From Burkholderiales bacterium (GTDB lineage: Bacteria; Pseudomonadota; Gammaproteobacteria; Burkholderiales; Burkholderiaceae_C): a stretch of 64,000 bases of DNA. Position numbers and translations under genes: made by a program. Numbering within the stretch: the first letter of the stretch is position 1; each line of letters opens with the position of its first letter. The DNA is taken from NCBI GenBank assembly GCA_016703325.1, contig JADJCH010000011.1:62001-126000 (forward strand), read 5' to 3'. Shown piece by piece: positions 1 through 8,957 of the stretch. The notes beneath the pieces were generated by a model. It did no database searches and was not told the origin of the DNA. It saw only the letters and a program-made list of their open reading frames with translations.

Positions 1-921
1 ATCGGGTTTTCGCACGGTCTCCACCAGGGTGTGGGCGCCCAGGTCGGACGGCTCGCGTGCGGCGACGAAGACCAGCCCTTGCAGGCGCCGCACCAGGGCG
101 CCCACCGGCCCGACATGACCGTCAGCCCCGGTGATCAGCAAGCCACAACCGAGCAGGGCCGCTTCGCGCTGCCAGAGGGTGGCGAGCGAGGCCACTTCAT
201 GCGCACCGGCGGGGATGTGGGCAGCGGGCAGGCGGCACATGCCCAGTCCCAGCCGCGCTGCCACCAAGTGGGCGATGTCCTCCTGCGCATGCGCGTCGTC
301 GCCCGTCAGTTGCACCGCGGCGGGCCGAGCCACGGGTATGGTGGGCGCTGGGACGCGCGGCAGTGTCAGCCGGTGCGCCATCGCATCGGCTTGGTGCCGG
401 TGTTCGTCTGCCACCAGGCCGGGCGGCGGCAAGGGGCTGAGCAGATCGGCCAGGCGGTGGTCCAGCCCATTGAGTCCGGCCAGGAAATGCAGCACCCGCT
501 CGTCCAGCCGCAAACGGCCGCTGGTGAGACCTGCCGCGTCGTCCACCTCCACCAGGCGCCAGCGGCGCAGCGGCTCCTGCGGCGCGATGGCACTCCAGTG
601 AGCGTCGGGCAGCGCGGCCAAGGCCAGTCCGAAGGTGGCGAAGGCGTGGCCGCTGCTGTCCCGGCAGGCGCGCGCCAGGGCAGCGTCCATCTCCACCCCG
701 GCGATCAGCAGCAGCACCTCGCGTTCAAAGGGGCTCAGGCCAAAGCACTCGCTCAGGCTGTCGATGGCTGCCGGTGTGCGCAGCCGAGCGGCGCAGCGCT
801 CCAGATTGCCCTGCGCGACCGCCCCGTCTTCTTGCACCAGCAGTGCGCGGATGCGCGCGAACTCGGCCACCAGCAGTTGCTGGTTGGCACTGGTCCAGTC
901 GAGTTCGTGCGGCGCATTCAC
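1..921 (-). CDS. AAA-type ATPase of a contractile injection system (partial, N-terminal part)
   Basis: The frame is open from a GTG at 921 to the window edge (307 codons), so the C-terminal part is missing. The start overlaps the stop of the DUF4255 gene (GTGA), showing translational coupling. The visible part holds a helical N-terminal domain (SECFGLSPFEREVLLLIAG, about residues 62-80) followed by the beginning of a domain reading LLITGADGHVGPVGALV. This is the layout of the Pvc15/Afp15-like ATPases of extracellular contractile injection systems, which carry an N-terminal helical domain before the AAA+ module. The Walker A and B motifs would lie beyond the edge, so ATPase identity rests on N-terminal flavour and gene order. 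In known systems this ATPase is needed for particle assembly or effector loading. Confidence 0.7.
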   Translation of the reverse strand, partial: MNAPHELDWTSANQQLLVAEFARIRALLVQEDGAVAQGNLERCAARLRTPAAIDSLSECFGLSPFEREVLLLIAGVEMDAALARACRDSSGHAFATFGLALAALPDAHWSAIAPQEPLRRWRLVEVDDAAGLTSGRLRLDERVLHFLAGLNGLDHRLADLLSPLPPPGLVADEHRHQADAMAHRLTLPRVPAPTIPVARPAAVQLTGDDAHAQEDIAHLVAARLGLGMCRLPAAHIPAGAHEVASLATLWQREAALLGCGLLITGADGHVGPVGALVRRLQGLVFVAAREPSDLGAHTLVETVRKPD

Positions 922-2234
922 TCGAAGTTGACCCGCTTGTTGAAGAACACCGGTGGCGCAACGCTGCGGTCCACGATGGGGCTGTCCACGCCATCGATGC
1001 GCAGGCGCAGCACGGGCGATGCGCCGGCCGTTACGCCGCGGGCGATGAAGCTGAGCGACGTGGTGGGCGCGGCAAAGGCCTCGGGCAGGATCTCGGTCGT
1101 GCCCATGAGCAGCGACACGGTCTGCCCCGCTCGCAGGGCCGGGGTGAACTGCACGGTGAACGTGGCGTCACCATTGACTTCGATGCGCACCGGATCCGCC
1201 GGCAGCACCGTGATGTTCGGCGCGATGACCGCGGCCAGGCGGTTGCTGTCGCGGACGCTGGTTTCACCCGGCATCACCAGACGGGCGGTGAGGTCGTACA
1301 CGCCCGCCGGGAAGTCCGCCGCGCTGGCCGTGGGCACGATGAAGTCCATGGCGTCACCCGCGCTGGCACCGCTGGCGGCGATGGACTGGTCAACGCCCAG
1401 GCGTTCGTTCTGCAGGCGCACCGCGCGCCCCGTGCCGTCCAGGTGGTGGCCGCTCAGGCGGGTGTTGTCACCCAGGCGGATGACCGGCTGTTGGCCGTCC
1501 GGCAGCACCGCTTCGATCGTGGGCAGCGGCGGCACCAGACCGGGCGTGACCACCACACCGCGTTCGCGCCCGCTGATGGGATCGCGGTTGCCCCGGGTGA
1601 GCACCGGCAGCGTGGGCCGGGTGCTCTGCTGCGCTTCGATCAGCACCACCGACACCTGGTAGGCCGCGCTGGGGCGGTAGTGCGACTGGGTGGCCGTCCA
1701 GAGCTTGGACAGTTCCTCGCTGCTCAGGAACTGCGGCGTGATCTTGAGGCTCTCGACCTGGTCGGCAAGCCCGCAGTCGGCCAGGGCCTGCAGGGCGGGC
1801 GGCAGATTGGCGCCCACGTCGGGCGACGGGTTGAGCGCGGTTCGGATCATCTCGCGCGTGAGCACCGGGTATTCGTGCATCAGCTGCATGGCATAGCCGA
1901 GCAGGATTTCACGGTGCAGCGGCTCGCTGCCGTAGGCGGTGATGAGGTAGTGCAGGTCCAGTGCCAGTGGTGCGTTGCTCAGCCGGTTGCGTCCGGTGGC
2001 GTCGCGCGAAGGCAGGCCTTCGTTGCGCCAGCCAGTGTTGGGCGTGACCTGGTAGAGAAAGATGTTGAGCTGGCTGGACTCCGCGCCGTCGGCAGTGAGC
2101 ACCCGGTCGGGCGCCAGCGCGGTGACGCTGACCGTGCTGCCGGTGAGAGCCGACACGTCGTGATCGACCACACCGTCGTTGAGGCGGTCGCGCAGCACGG
2201 CGGTCACGGCGGCGATGCCCAGTGCGGTGGTCAT
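918..2234 (-). CDS. DUF4255 (Pvc16-like) tail-terminator protein of a contractile injection system
   Basis: 438 residues from an ATG that overlaps the stop of the preceding gene (ATGA). The N-terminal 190 residues match the DUF4255/Pvc16_N pattern: ALGIAAVTAVLRDRLND, NIFLYQVTPNTGWRNEGLP and LALDLHYLITAYG are recognisable. This family caps the tube and sheath of PVC/Afp-type particles, by analogy with phage tail terminators. The remaining part (about 200-438) looks like beta-sandwich repeats, with VLPADPVRIEVNGDATFTVQF and ASPVLRLRIDGVDSPIV, probably Ig-like domains. Its place directly before the AAA ATPase gene is the classic eCIS order. Confidence 0.85.
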   Translation of the reverse strand: MTTALGIAAVTAVLRDRLNDGVVDHDVSALTGSTVSVTALAPDRVLTADGAESSQLNIFLYQVTPNTGWRNEGLPSRDATGRNRLSNAPLALDLHYLITAYGSEPLHREILLGYAMQLMHEYPVLTREMIRTALNPSPDVGANLPPALQALADCGLADQVESLKITPQFLSSEELSKLWTATQSHYRPSAAYQVSVVLIEAQQSTRPTLPVLTRGNRDPISGRERGVVVTPGLVPPLPTIEAVLPDGQQPVIRLGDNTRLSGHHLDGTGRAVRLQNERLGVDQSIAASGASAGDAMDFIVPTASAADFPAGVYDLTARLVMPGETSVRDSNRLAAVIAPNITVLPADPVRIEVNGDATFTVQFTPALRAGQTVSLLMGTTEILPEAFAAPTTSLSFIARGVTAGASPVLRLRIDGVDSPIVDRSVAPPVFFNKRVNFE

Positions 2235-3010
2235 GCGCGGCCTCCCTGGCGGCGGGCGATGTATTCGTCCAGCGACATGGGCGCGGGCCGACGGCGCGAT
2301 GACGGTTTTTGCATCGGTGCTTCCTGCACGGCCGTGACTTCGATGCGACCGATGGTCACGTGAACCTCGGTGGTTTCTTCCGACGCTTTGGCAGGCCGCC
2401 GGGCACTGCTCTGGACCGGGTGAGGGTGCAGGGCCCGGTTCGGCGATGGCACTTGAGTGTGGTGTTCGGTGCGAGGCAGCTGTGGAGAAGGCATCCGCAC
2501 GGCAGGCCCGTCCGGCGGTGCTGTGTCGACTCCCGCATGGGTTGCATCTGCTTGTTGCGCCATCGGTCCAAGCTGCGCCAGGGCTTGCGATGTGCCGTGA
2601 AGCGGCTTCAAGGCCAGCAGTGGCAACGGTTCTTGCGGCCAGGGTGCAGATGGGGTGCCGTCGGCGTCTGCTCGAATGGCGATGCCTTCGGTTGAAACCG
2701 ATGGGGTCTGGGACTGCACATTCGGCGCCTTGTCGGCGGTAGCGGTGCGCCTCACTGCAGGAGGCTCACCAGGGGCGGTGTTGCTGTCCTGCAAAAGACC
2801 AGGTTGCTGGCGAGCTTCCTCGTTCGAATGCGGCACATGCACGAACGCGGGCATGGCTTGCGTGCGGGCTACCGAGTGCGGCAGCGGTGCCGATGGCTCG
2901 TCCACCTGCACGGGAGCTTCTTCGCCCGACCCGCGCTGTGGCGCCAGCGTTCGCAGGGGCCTGCTCTGCCCCAGGGCGCGTTCGGCCAGGCGCTGCAGAT
3001 AGCCGCTCAT
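2231..3010 (-). CDS. Proline-rich protein of unknown function in the injection-system operon
   Basis: About 259 residues. The ATG at 3010 is chosen because it overlaps the stop of the upstream gene (ATGA); the frame is open further upstream, but that part would lie inside the neighbour. The first 20 residues (MSGYLQRLAERALGQ) look helical. The middle (about 40-220) is low-complexity and rich in Pro, Ala, Gln and Ser, so probably disordered. The end carries a short conserved-looking tail, MSLDEYIARRQGGRA. The gene is tightly sandwiched between a baseplate-type gene and the DUF4255 gene, so it belongs to the particle operon. Poorly conserved linkers occur at this position in some eCIS loci; I cannot assign a family. 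Confidence 0.65.
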   Translation of the reverse strand: MSGYLQRLAERALGQSRPLRTLAPQRGSGEEAPVQVDEPSAPLPHSVARTQAMPAFVHVPHSNEEARQQPGLLQDSNTAPGEPPAVRRTATADKAPNVQSQTPSVSTEGIAIRADADGTPSAPWPQEPLPLLALKPLHGTSQALAQLGPMAQQADATHAGVDTAPPDGPAVRMPSPQLPRTEHHTQVPSPNRALHPHPVQSSARRPAKASEETTEVHVTIGRIEVTAVQEAPMQKPSSRRRPAPMSLDEYIARRQGGRA

Positions 3011-3714
3011 GCCTGCACCATGTCCAGATAGATGCTGCGGCGCTGCGGGGTCAGCGCCAGCACCTGCGGTTCGGTCCAGCCGTAGGCGCGGGCCAGCGCA
3101 TGCACCTGTGCCAGCAGGTGGCGCGCGCTGCGCTGCACTTCGTCCCAAAGCCAGGACGCCGGATCGAGCGCCGCGGTCCACACGTGACCACAGGCCTCAC
3201 AGCTCAGCTGCAGACGCAGATCGGCCAGCGGGTCGCTGGCTTCCAGCCAGGCCTCGATGCGCGCGCGGACCTCGTCGGACAGGACCGTTTCGGGCGAACG
3301 CGGCAGGCAGCAGCGTTCCAACAACTGCTCGGCGGCAGCCCTGGCATCAACCATGCCAGCCGCCGAAGCCAGATCCGCGCTGTCGGGCAGGCGGAACTCG
3401 AACCCCTCCAGCTGCAACACCGGCGGTGGTGAAGTGCCTTGAGAGGCCGGCAGAAGCTCGTCCACCGACAGCCCGATCTCCAGCGCCTCGCCACAACGTT
3501 CACAAGCCACCTGCGCCTGCAACCGTGGGCCGAACAGGGCGCGCCGCAGCCGCAGCAGCGCTTCGTTGACCGCACCCAGTGGCAAATGGGCAAGCTCATT
3601 GCCGGGCACGTCGGGGCGTGCCCAGGCGCACAGCAGCAAGGCCCGGTCGATGGGGTGGCGCGTCAGCCCGCTTTCCCAAAGGGCGAGCAGCTCGCGCTCG
3701 CTGGGGGTGCGCAT
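3007..3714 (-). CDS. Phage T4-type baseplate/hub-assembly protein of the injection system
   Basis: 235 residues. It reads as the phage-baseplate/hub-assembly-chaperone family common in eCIS and T4-like clusters: RELLALWESGLTRHPIDRALLL at the N-terminus, then two Cys-x2-Cys pairs (CERC near residue 69, CEAC near 171) that could bind one zinc, then a helical C-terminus with WDEVQRSARHLLAQVHALA and YGWTEPQVLALTPQRR. It starts a few bases after the tube gene stop, and its stop overlaps the proline-rich gene. Its likely role is folding or placing a baseplate hub component; this is inferred from family flavour and position. Confidence 0.7.
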   Translation of the reverse strand: MRTPSERELLALWESGLTRHPIDRALLLCAWARPDVPGNELAHLPLGAVNEALLRLRRALFGPRLQAQVACERCGEALEIGLSVDELLPASQGTSPPPVLQLEGFEFRLPDSADLASAAGMVDARAAAEQLLERCCLPRSPETVLSDEVRARIEAWLEASDPLADLRLQLSCEACGHVWTAALDPASWLWDEVQRSARHLLAQVHALARAYGWTEPQVLALTPQRRSIYLDMVQA

Positions 3715-3718
3715 GGCA

Positions 3719-4243
3719 TCAGGCCGGTTCGGTGAAGCGCGGTTCGGCCGGTTCGCTCACGTCATAGTCGCGCTCCCAGCCTTCGTTCTCCAGCTTGATC
3801 GTCTGGATCAGCACCGCATTGGCATTGGCGTCCAGGTCGGCTGTGGCCTGGTATTCCGACACCCAGCAGCGGTAGACCTTGTAGGCCAGCGCCAGCTGGC
3901 CCGCTTCGTTGTAGATCTCGATGATCAGGTCCTTGCGGAAGTCCTGCAGCGACACCTCTGCACCCAGGCCGGAACCGAAATTCCAGACCTTGTTGGCCCA
4001 CTGTTCGAATTCCTTGTCGTGGGTGACGCCGCGTTCGAGTGTGATGGCTTCGAACTTGCTGCGGCCGGGCGACTTGCGCGAGGCGGACGGGTCACCACCC
4101 TCGCGATGCTCCACCAGTTCGGTGCTGCGCTTGAGCGCGCCCACCTTGGAGATGCCGGCCACGTAGCGGCCGTCCCACTTGACGCGGAATTTGAAGTTCT
4201 TGTAGGGATCGAACCGCTGGGCGTTGACGCTGAACTGTGCCAT
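3719..4243 (-). CDS. Contractile injection system inner-tube protein (T4 gp19-like)
   Basis: 174 residues, a usual size for the phage tail tube/Pvc5-like family. The N-terminus FDPYKNFKFRVKWDGRYVAG, followed by ISKVGALKRSTELVEHREGG and a later TLERGVTHDKEFEQW segment, is the standard tube-protein pattern. The protein polymerises in hexameric rings inside the sheath. The gene follows the sheath gene with 12 bases between them, as in PVC/Afp loci. Only one tube gene is visible in the window; other paralogs may lie beyond the left edge. Confidence 0.92.
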   Translation of the reverse strand: MAQFSVNAQRFDPYKNFKFRVKWDGRYVAGISKVGALKRSTELVEHREGGDPSASRKSPGRSKFEAITLERGVTHDKEFEQWANKVWNFGSGLGAEVSLQDFRKDLIIEIYNEAGQLALAYKVYRCWVSEYQATADLDANANAVLIQTIKLENEGWERDYDVSEPAEPRFTEPA

Positions 4244-4255
4244 GGCTGCTGCTCC

Positions 4256-6163
4256 TTAAACGTCGATCTGACCGGCCATCTGCTGGAACTTGATGACCAC
4301 AAATTCGGCGGGCTTGAGCGGTGCGAAGCCGACCAGGATGTTCACGATGCCGAGATTGATGTCGCTCTGGGTCGTGGTCTCGCGGTCGCACTTGACGAAG
4401 TACGCCTCGCGCGGAGACCGGCCCTGGAAGGCACCCTGGCGGAACAGGTTCTGCATGAAGGCGCCGATGTTCAGCCGTATCTGCGCCCACAGCGGTTCGT
4501 CGTTGGGCTCGAACACCACCCATTGCGTGCCGCGGAACAGGCTCTCTTCCAGGAACAGGGCCAGGCGGCGCACCGGCACGTACTTGTACTCGTCGGCCTG
4601 GGCGTCGCTGCCTCGCATGGTGCGAGCACCCCAGACGATGCGGCCGTAGGCCGGGAAGCTGCGCAGCACGTTCAAGCCCAGGGGGTTGACGACGCCGTTT
4701 TCACGGTCGGTCAAGTTCTGAGCCATTTCCACCACCCCGTTCATGGTGGCGTCGGTGCCGGCCGGCGCTTTCCAGAGGCCGCGCGACGCATCGGTACGCG
4801 CATAGATGCCTGCCACCGTCCCAGACGGGGCCATGCTGCGCAGGCGCAGGCCGTCCAGGGGATCGGAAATGCGCACGGCTGGGAAGTACGCCGCACCGTT
4901 GCGCGTCTGCGGGTAGGCGGCAGGCCATGCGGGCGCAGATGCCGCAAAGTCTGCATAGTTGTGCAGGGACGGCAGGTCGGCCAGATAGAAAGCCCTGCGC
5001 GACTCGCAAAGACCGGCGGCGGCGCTCATCACGCTGATCGCGTTGGTCTCCGTCATATCGAAGGTCTCGGGAATCGACAGCAGGTTGAACAGGTCCACGT
5101 CCAGCAAGGCGTGGATGCCGGTCTTGGCCGCTTCGTTGCCGATCAGTTCGATGGGGCCTGCCCGGGTGCCATCGACACCGTCCGCCGACGGCGCCACGTT
5201 GGCGACGGCCAATGGCTGGTACTCGGCATCGCCGTTGAACTCGGCGCCGCCGTTGGCCAGCCCTAGCTGGATGGCCGCAGCCAGGCCACCGAAGGCGCCA
5301 CCGGCGATGCTCACGCGGGAGGTTTCGCCCACTGTGGAAGACACCACTTTGAGGAAGTCGCCGACGGGGTTGTCGGTGCCGTCCGCGTCGGCTCGGTTGG
5401 CCGACAGGCTGGCGCCCAGGCCGGCTGCATTGATGGCGGCGGTGGTGGCCGCCAGCAGTGCAGCGATATCGTTCCAGGGGGTTCCCAGCAGAGTGAGCTG
5501 GAAAGGGGTCGAGCCATTGAGGGTACCGGCGATCACGCCATCCGACGGATTCAAGGGCGCGGCAACCGGCGCGGCACTCAGGGCGTATCCGCGCTGGGCA
5601 AACACCAGCGCCGTGCGCGCCAGACGCACCAGGGAGGACGCGTTGTTGACCACGGACACGGCGTACTGGGCCGAGTTCTGGTTCATGTTCAGGTTGCGGT
5701 GCGTTTCGAGGGCGACCAAGGTCAGGCCGTCACTCTGCAGCTCCGATACCACCAGGTTGAACTCCGACAGCGGATTGCGCGCGCCAGCGCGGTCGACCGT
5801 GATGCGCAGGGCGCTGGCCCACGTCCCGGGGCTGGACGCTTCCACATCAAGCACGGCGCCCGCGCTGCCATCAAGCTGCCACCGGGTGCTCGCGTAGCCG
5901 GTCGCCACACGCACGATGACGGCCTGTGCGCCTCCGTTGGCATAGAACTGCCGGACTGCGTAAGAGACCGGGCTGTCGCGGTGGAGCCCGCCGTACGTGC
6001 GCTCGAAGTCGGCGTAACTGGTGATGGTCACCGCCAGGTCGGGCGTTCCCTTGGTCGTGAAGCCAACGAAGGCGGTGATCGAGGTGGCCACACCGGTGAT
6101 GGTGCGAACCCCGCTGGGGATCTCTTCGATGTAGACCCCGGGGTAGCTCAAGGCGGAAGGCAT
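4256..6163 (-). CDS. Contractile tail sheath protein of an extracellular contractile injection system
   Basis: About 635 residues from the ATG at 6163, preceded by AGGA at a good distance; a TTG three codons upstream is the alternative. The N-terminus SALSYPGVYIEEIPSGVRTI and the C-terminal block (SLFRGTQWVVFEPNDEPLW, then FVKCDRETTTQSDINLGIV and GFAPLKPAEFVVIKF) are hallmark sheath features. The sheath contracts to push the inner tube through a target membrane. The middle (about 150-350) is an extra variable domain typical of long eCIS sheaths. This is the first gene of the visible operon; no other injection-system gene lies upstream, since recG follows 159 bases away in the same direction. 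Confidence 0.95.
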   Translation of the reverse strand: MPSALSYPGVYIEEIPSGVRTITGVATSITAFVGFTTKGTPDLAVTITSYADFERTYGGLHRDSPVSYAVRQFYANGGAQAVIVRVATGYASTRWQLDGSAGAVLDVEASSPGTWASALRITVDRAGARNPLSEFNLVVSELQSDGLTLVALETHRNLNMNQNSAQYAVSVVNNASSLVRLARTALVFAQRGYALSAAPVAAPLNPSDGVIAGTLNGSTPFQLTLLGTPWNDIAALLAATTAAINAAGLGASLSANRADADGTDNPVGDFLKVVSSTVGETSRVSIAGGAFGGLAAAIQLGLANGGAEFNGDAEYQPLAVANVAPSADGVDGTRAGPIELIGNEAAKTGIHALLDVDLFNLLSIPETFDMTETNAISVMSAAAGLCESRRAFYLADLPSLHNYADFAASAPAWPAAYPQTRNGAAYFPAVRISDPLDGLRLRSMAPSGTVAGIYARTDASRGLWKAPAGTDATMNGVVEMAQNLTDRENGVVNPLGLNVLRSFPAYGRIVWGARTMRGSDAQADEYKYVPVRRLALFLEESLFRGTQWVVFEPNDEPLWAQIRLNIGAFMQNLFRQGAFQGRSPREAYFVKCDRETTTQSDINLGIVNILVGFAPLKPAEFVVIKFQQMAGQIDV

Positions 6164-6321
6164 GGCGGACAATCCTCATCTGCTGTGTGGCGGGCGGACC
6201 TCTTGCCACTTGCAGGGCAAAAGGCGATGTCTCGAGACCTTTCGCACGCAGCGTAGAAGTTATCCAGTCGGCAAGGTGTGACAAATTGTGGGAGAGCGAC
6301 CGCCCACTCCAAGTTCAGCAC

Positions 6322-8517
6322 CTACGCCTTCAGATACTCCATCTTCCCCCCCAGCCAGCGCGACACATGCGCGCGCGCCGCAGCGGGATGTTTGTCCAGC
6401 AGCTCGGGCGCGGCGGCGCGGGCGCGTTGCAGCAGCGGGGCGTCCTCGGCCAGGTCGGCGAAGCGCAGCAGGGCGTCGCCGCTCTGGCGGGAGCCCATGA
6501 ACTCGCCGGGGCCGCGGATCTCCAGGTCGCGGCGGGCGATCTCGAAGCCGTCGGTGGTCTCGACCATCGCCTTCAGCCGGGCCTTGCCGGTCTGGGACAG
6601 CGGGCCGGTGTAGAGCAGCACGCACACGCTCGCCACCGCGCCGCGCCCCACCCGGCCGCGCAGCTGGTGCAGCTGACTGAGGCCGAAGCGTTCGGCATGC
6701 TCGATCACCATCAGGCTGGCATTGGGCACGTCCACACCCACCTCGATCACCGTGGTGGCTACCAGCACCGCCATGTCGCCGCTGGAGAACAGCGACATCA
6801 CGGCGGCCTTCTCCGCCGCTGGCATGCGCCCGTGGATCAGGCCGACCATGCGCCCAGGCAGGGCCGCGCTGAGGTGCTGGTGGGTTTCGGTGGCGTTCTG
6901 CAGGTCAAGGTTTTCGCTCTCCTCCACCAGCGGGCAGACCCAGTAGACCTGCCGGGCCTGCCCTTCCACCTCGTCGCGGATGCGGGCGATGACGTCCTCG
7001 CGACGGTTGTCGGCGAAGACCTTGGTGACCACCGGGCTGCGGCCGGGCGGCAGCTCGTCGAGGGTGGAGACGTCCAGGTCGGCGAAGTAGGTCATCGCCA
7101 GCGTGCGCGGGATGGGCGTGGCGCTCATCATCAGCAGGTGCGGCTCCAGCGTGCCCGGGCGGCCGTTGGGGCCATCGGGACCGTCCTGCCCATTCGCACC
7201 GTCCGGATCGCCCGCCAGCTTGCGGCGCAGCTCCAGCCGCTGCGCGACGCCGAAGCGGTGCTGCTCGTCGACGATGGCCAGGCCCAGTTTGGCAAAGTGC
7301 ACGTCGTCCTGGATCACCGCGTGGGTGCCCACCACCAGCGCCGCCTCGCCGCTGGCCACACGCTCGACCATCCGGCGGCGCTCCTTCCCCTTGCGGCTGC
7401 CGGTGAGCCAGGCGATGCCCTGCCCGCGCTCGGCCAGCAGCGGGTCCAGCCACTGCACCAGCTTGCGGAAGTGCTGCTCGGCCAGGATCTCGGTGGGCGC
7501 CATCAGCGCGCACTGCCAGCCGGCGTCGATGGCCACGGTGGCGGCCAACGCAGCCACCACCGTCTTGCCGGAGCCGACGTCGCCCTGCAGCAGGCGGTGC
7601 ATCGGCTGCTCGCGGCCCAGGTCAGCCGCGATCTCCTCGGCCACGCGGCGCTGCGCCCCGGTGAGCTGGAAGGGCAGCACGGCCAGCAGCCGCTCGTGCA
7701 GGCCACCGATCGAAGCCCACAGTGCCGGCGCGCGCAGCTTGCGGCGCTCGCGCTGCGCCTGCAGCTGGGCGATCTGCTGGGCCAGCAGCTCCTCGAACTT
7801 CAGGCGCTGCCAGGCCGGGTGGCTGTGGTCCTCCAGCGCGGCCAGGCTGGCCGAGGGCGGCGGGTGGTGCAGGAAGTGCAACGCGTCGCGCAGGCTCGGC
7901 AGGCCGGTGGGCGCGATGCGCGCCGGCAGCAGTTCATCCAGCGGCGCACGCGACAGGCCCGAGGCCACCGCCTTGCGCAGGTAGGCCTGCGGCAGCTGGG
8001 CGCTGGCGGGGTAGACCGGCGTCAGGGAGGCAGCCAACGGCGTGGCGGCGTCCACCGCCTTGAAGGTGGGGTGCACCATCTCCGGGCCGAAAAAGCCGCC
8101 GCGCAGCTCGCCGCGCACCCGCACGCGGGCACCCGCGGCCAGGGTCTTCTGGTGCGAGGGATAGAAGTTCACGAAGCGCAGCACCAGCTCGGCACGGCGC
8201 CGGCCGGGTGCGGCGCTGGCCCCCACCTCCAGCGATTCGGCCAGGTGGACGATGAACTGCCGGCGCGGGCGCAGCTCCACCTTGGCTTCGCGCACGACGC
8301 CCTCGACCTGCACGGTGTCGCCGGGGCGGGCCTCGGCGATCGGCGTGAGCTTCGTCTCGTCCTCGTAGCGCAGCGGCAGGTGCAGCGCGAGGTCGATGTC
8401 GCGCCGCAGACCGAGCTTTTCCATCGCCCGCTGGGGCAGGGACTTGGCCGGCGCTTTGTCGGCCGCCCTGGCCGCGGGGGCGACCGCCGTCGAACCGTCC
8501 GGAGCGGAACTGGACAT
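6322..8517 (-). CDS. recG: ATP-dependent DNA helicase RecG
   Basis: 731 residues, close to the family size of about 690-700 with a short Ala-rich N-terminal extension. An OB-fold wedge domain (about 65-150) precedes a superfamily 2 helicase core: Walker A GDVGSGKT at 312-319, TEILAEQHF after it, DEQH box at 417-420, then MSATPIPRTLAM, HGRMPAAEK and QLRGRVGRG. RecG remodels stalled replication forks and Holliday junctions. An in-frame Gly/Asp/Pro-rich insertion (GDPDGANGQDGPDGPNGRPG, about 436-455) lies between helicase motifs II and III. It may be a local expansion. Confidence 0.97.
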   Translation of the reverse strand: MSSSAPDGSTAVAPAARAADKAPAKSLPQRAMEKLGLRRDIDLALHLPLRYEDETKLTPIAEARPGDTVQVEGVVREAKVELRPRRQFIVHLAESLEVGASAAPGRRRAELVLRFVNFYPSHQKTLAAGARVRVRGELRGGFFGPEMVHPTFKAVDAATPLAASLTPVYPASAQLPQAYLRKAVASGLSRAPLDELLPARIAPTGLPSLRDALHFLHHPPPSASLAALEDHSHPAWQRLKFEELLAQQIAQLQAQRERRKLRAPALWASIGGLHERLLAVLPFQLTGAQRRVAEEIAADLGREQPMHRLLQGDVGSGKTVVAALAATVAIDAGWQCALMAPTEILAEQHFRKLVQWLDPLLAERGQGIAWLTGSRKGKERRRMVERVASGEAALVVGTHAVIQDDVHFAKLGLAIVDEQHRFGVAQRLELRRKLAGDPDGANGQDGPDGPNGRPGTLEPHLLMMSATPIPRTLAMTYFADLDVSTLDELPPGRSPVVTKVFADNRREDVIARIRDEVEGQARQVYWVCPLVEESENLDLQNATETHQHLSAALPGRMVGLIHGRMPAAEKAAVMSLFSSGDMAVLVATTVIEVGVDVPNASLMVIEHAERFGLSQLHQLRGRVGRGAVASVCVLLYTGPLSQTGKARLKAMVETTDGFEIARRDLEIRGPGEFMGSRQSGDALLRFADLAEDAPLLQRARAAAPELLDKHPAAARAHVSRWLGGKMEYLKA

Positions 8518-8533
8518 GTTGCGAAGAGGGGGC

Positions 8534-8941
8534 TCAGCGCGAGCGCGGCGCGATGTGGCTGCGCAGCCAGGCGGCGAAGGCGCTCTCTTCGAGTTCGCCC
8601 GCTGCCAGCGTCATCACCGCCACCGTGGCATCGGCCTGACTGGCCGTGAGACGCCAGCCATTGAGCGCCAAACACAGACCGGTCGCCAGGAAAGCAGCAC
8701 GCTTGTTGCCGTCCACGAAGGGATGGTTCTTGGCCAGCCCATAGGCATAGGCGGCCGCGAGATCGGCCAGATCCGGATCGCCGTACACCGCGAGGTTCTG
8801 CGGCCGTGCCAGAGCCGAGTCCAGCAGCCCTTCATCGCGCAAACCGGCTGCACCGCCATGCAACGCCAGACTCTCATCGTGCAGCAGCAGCAGCATGCGC
8901 TTGTCGACCCAGCGCCAGGATTGGTTGACCGCTTCCGTCAT
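8534..8941 (-). CDS. doc: Doc-type toxin of the Fic/Doc family (death-on-curing)
   Basis: 135 residues from ATG 8941. It carries the Fic/Doc core motif NHPFVDGNKRAA (about residues 69-80), with the shortened active-site loop typical of Doc, plus the N-terminal helical elements LHDESLALHGG and GLLDSALARPQNLAVYG. Doc proteins phosphorylate elongation factor Tu. The gene lies 16 bases downstream of a small AbrB-fold gene in the same direction, forming a toxin-antitoxin operon. Usually the Doc partner is Phd-type; here it is of the AbrB/MazE type, an arrangement also known for Doc loci. Confidence 0.9.
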   Translation of the reverse strand: MTEAVNQSWRWVDKRMLLLLHDESLALHGGAAGLRDEGLLDSALARPQNLAVYGDPDLADLAAAYAYGLAKNHPFVDGNKRAAFLATGLCLALNGWRLTASQADATVAVMTLAAGELEESAFAAWLRSHIAPRSR

Positions 8942-8957
8942 GGCAACCTCCACCGCA

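Noticed and set aside
31..2363. Long plus-strand frames across the injection-system genes
   Set aside because: They are shadows of the minus-strand ATPase and DUF4255 genes, which have coupled starts and family motifs.
1..6163. A prophage
   Set aside because: No capsid, portal, terminase, integrase or lysis genes are visible; the AAA ATPase and DUF4255 genes point to an injection system.
1..6163. A type VI secretion system
   Set aside because: The sheath is a single long protein with phage-sheath motifs rather than TssB/TssC, and no membrane-complex genes are seen.
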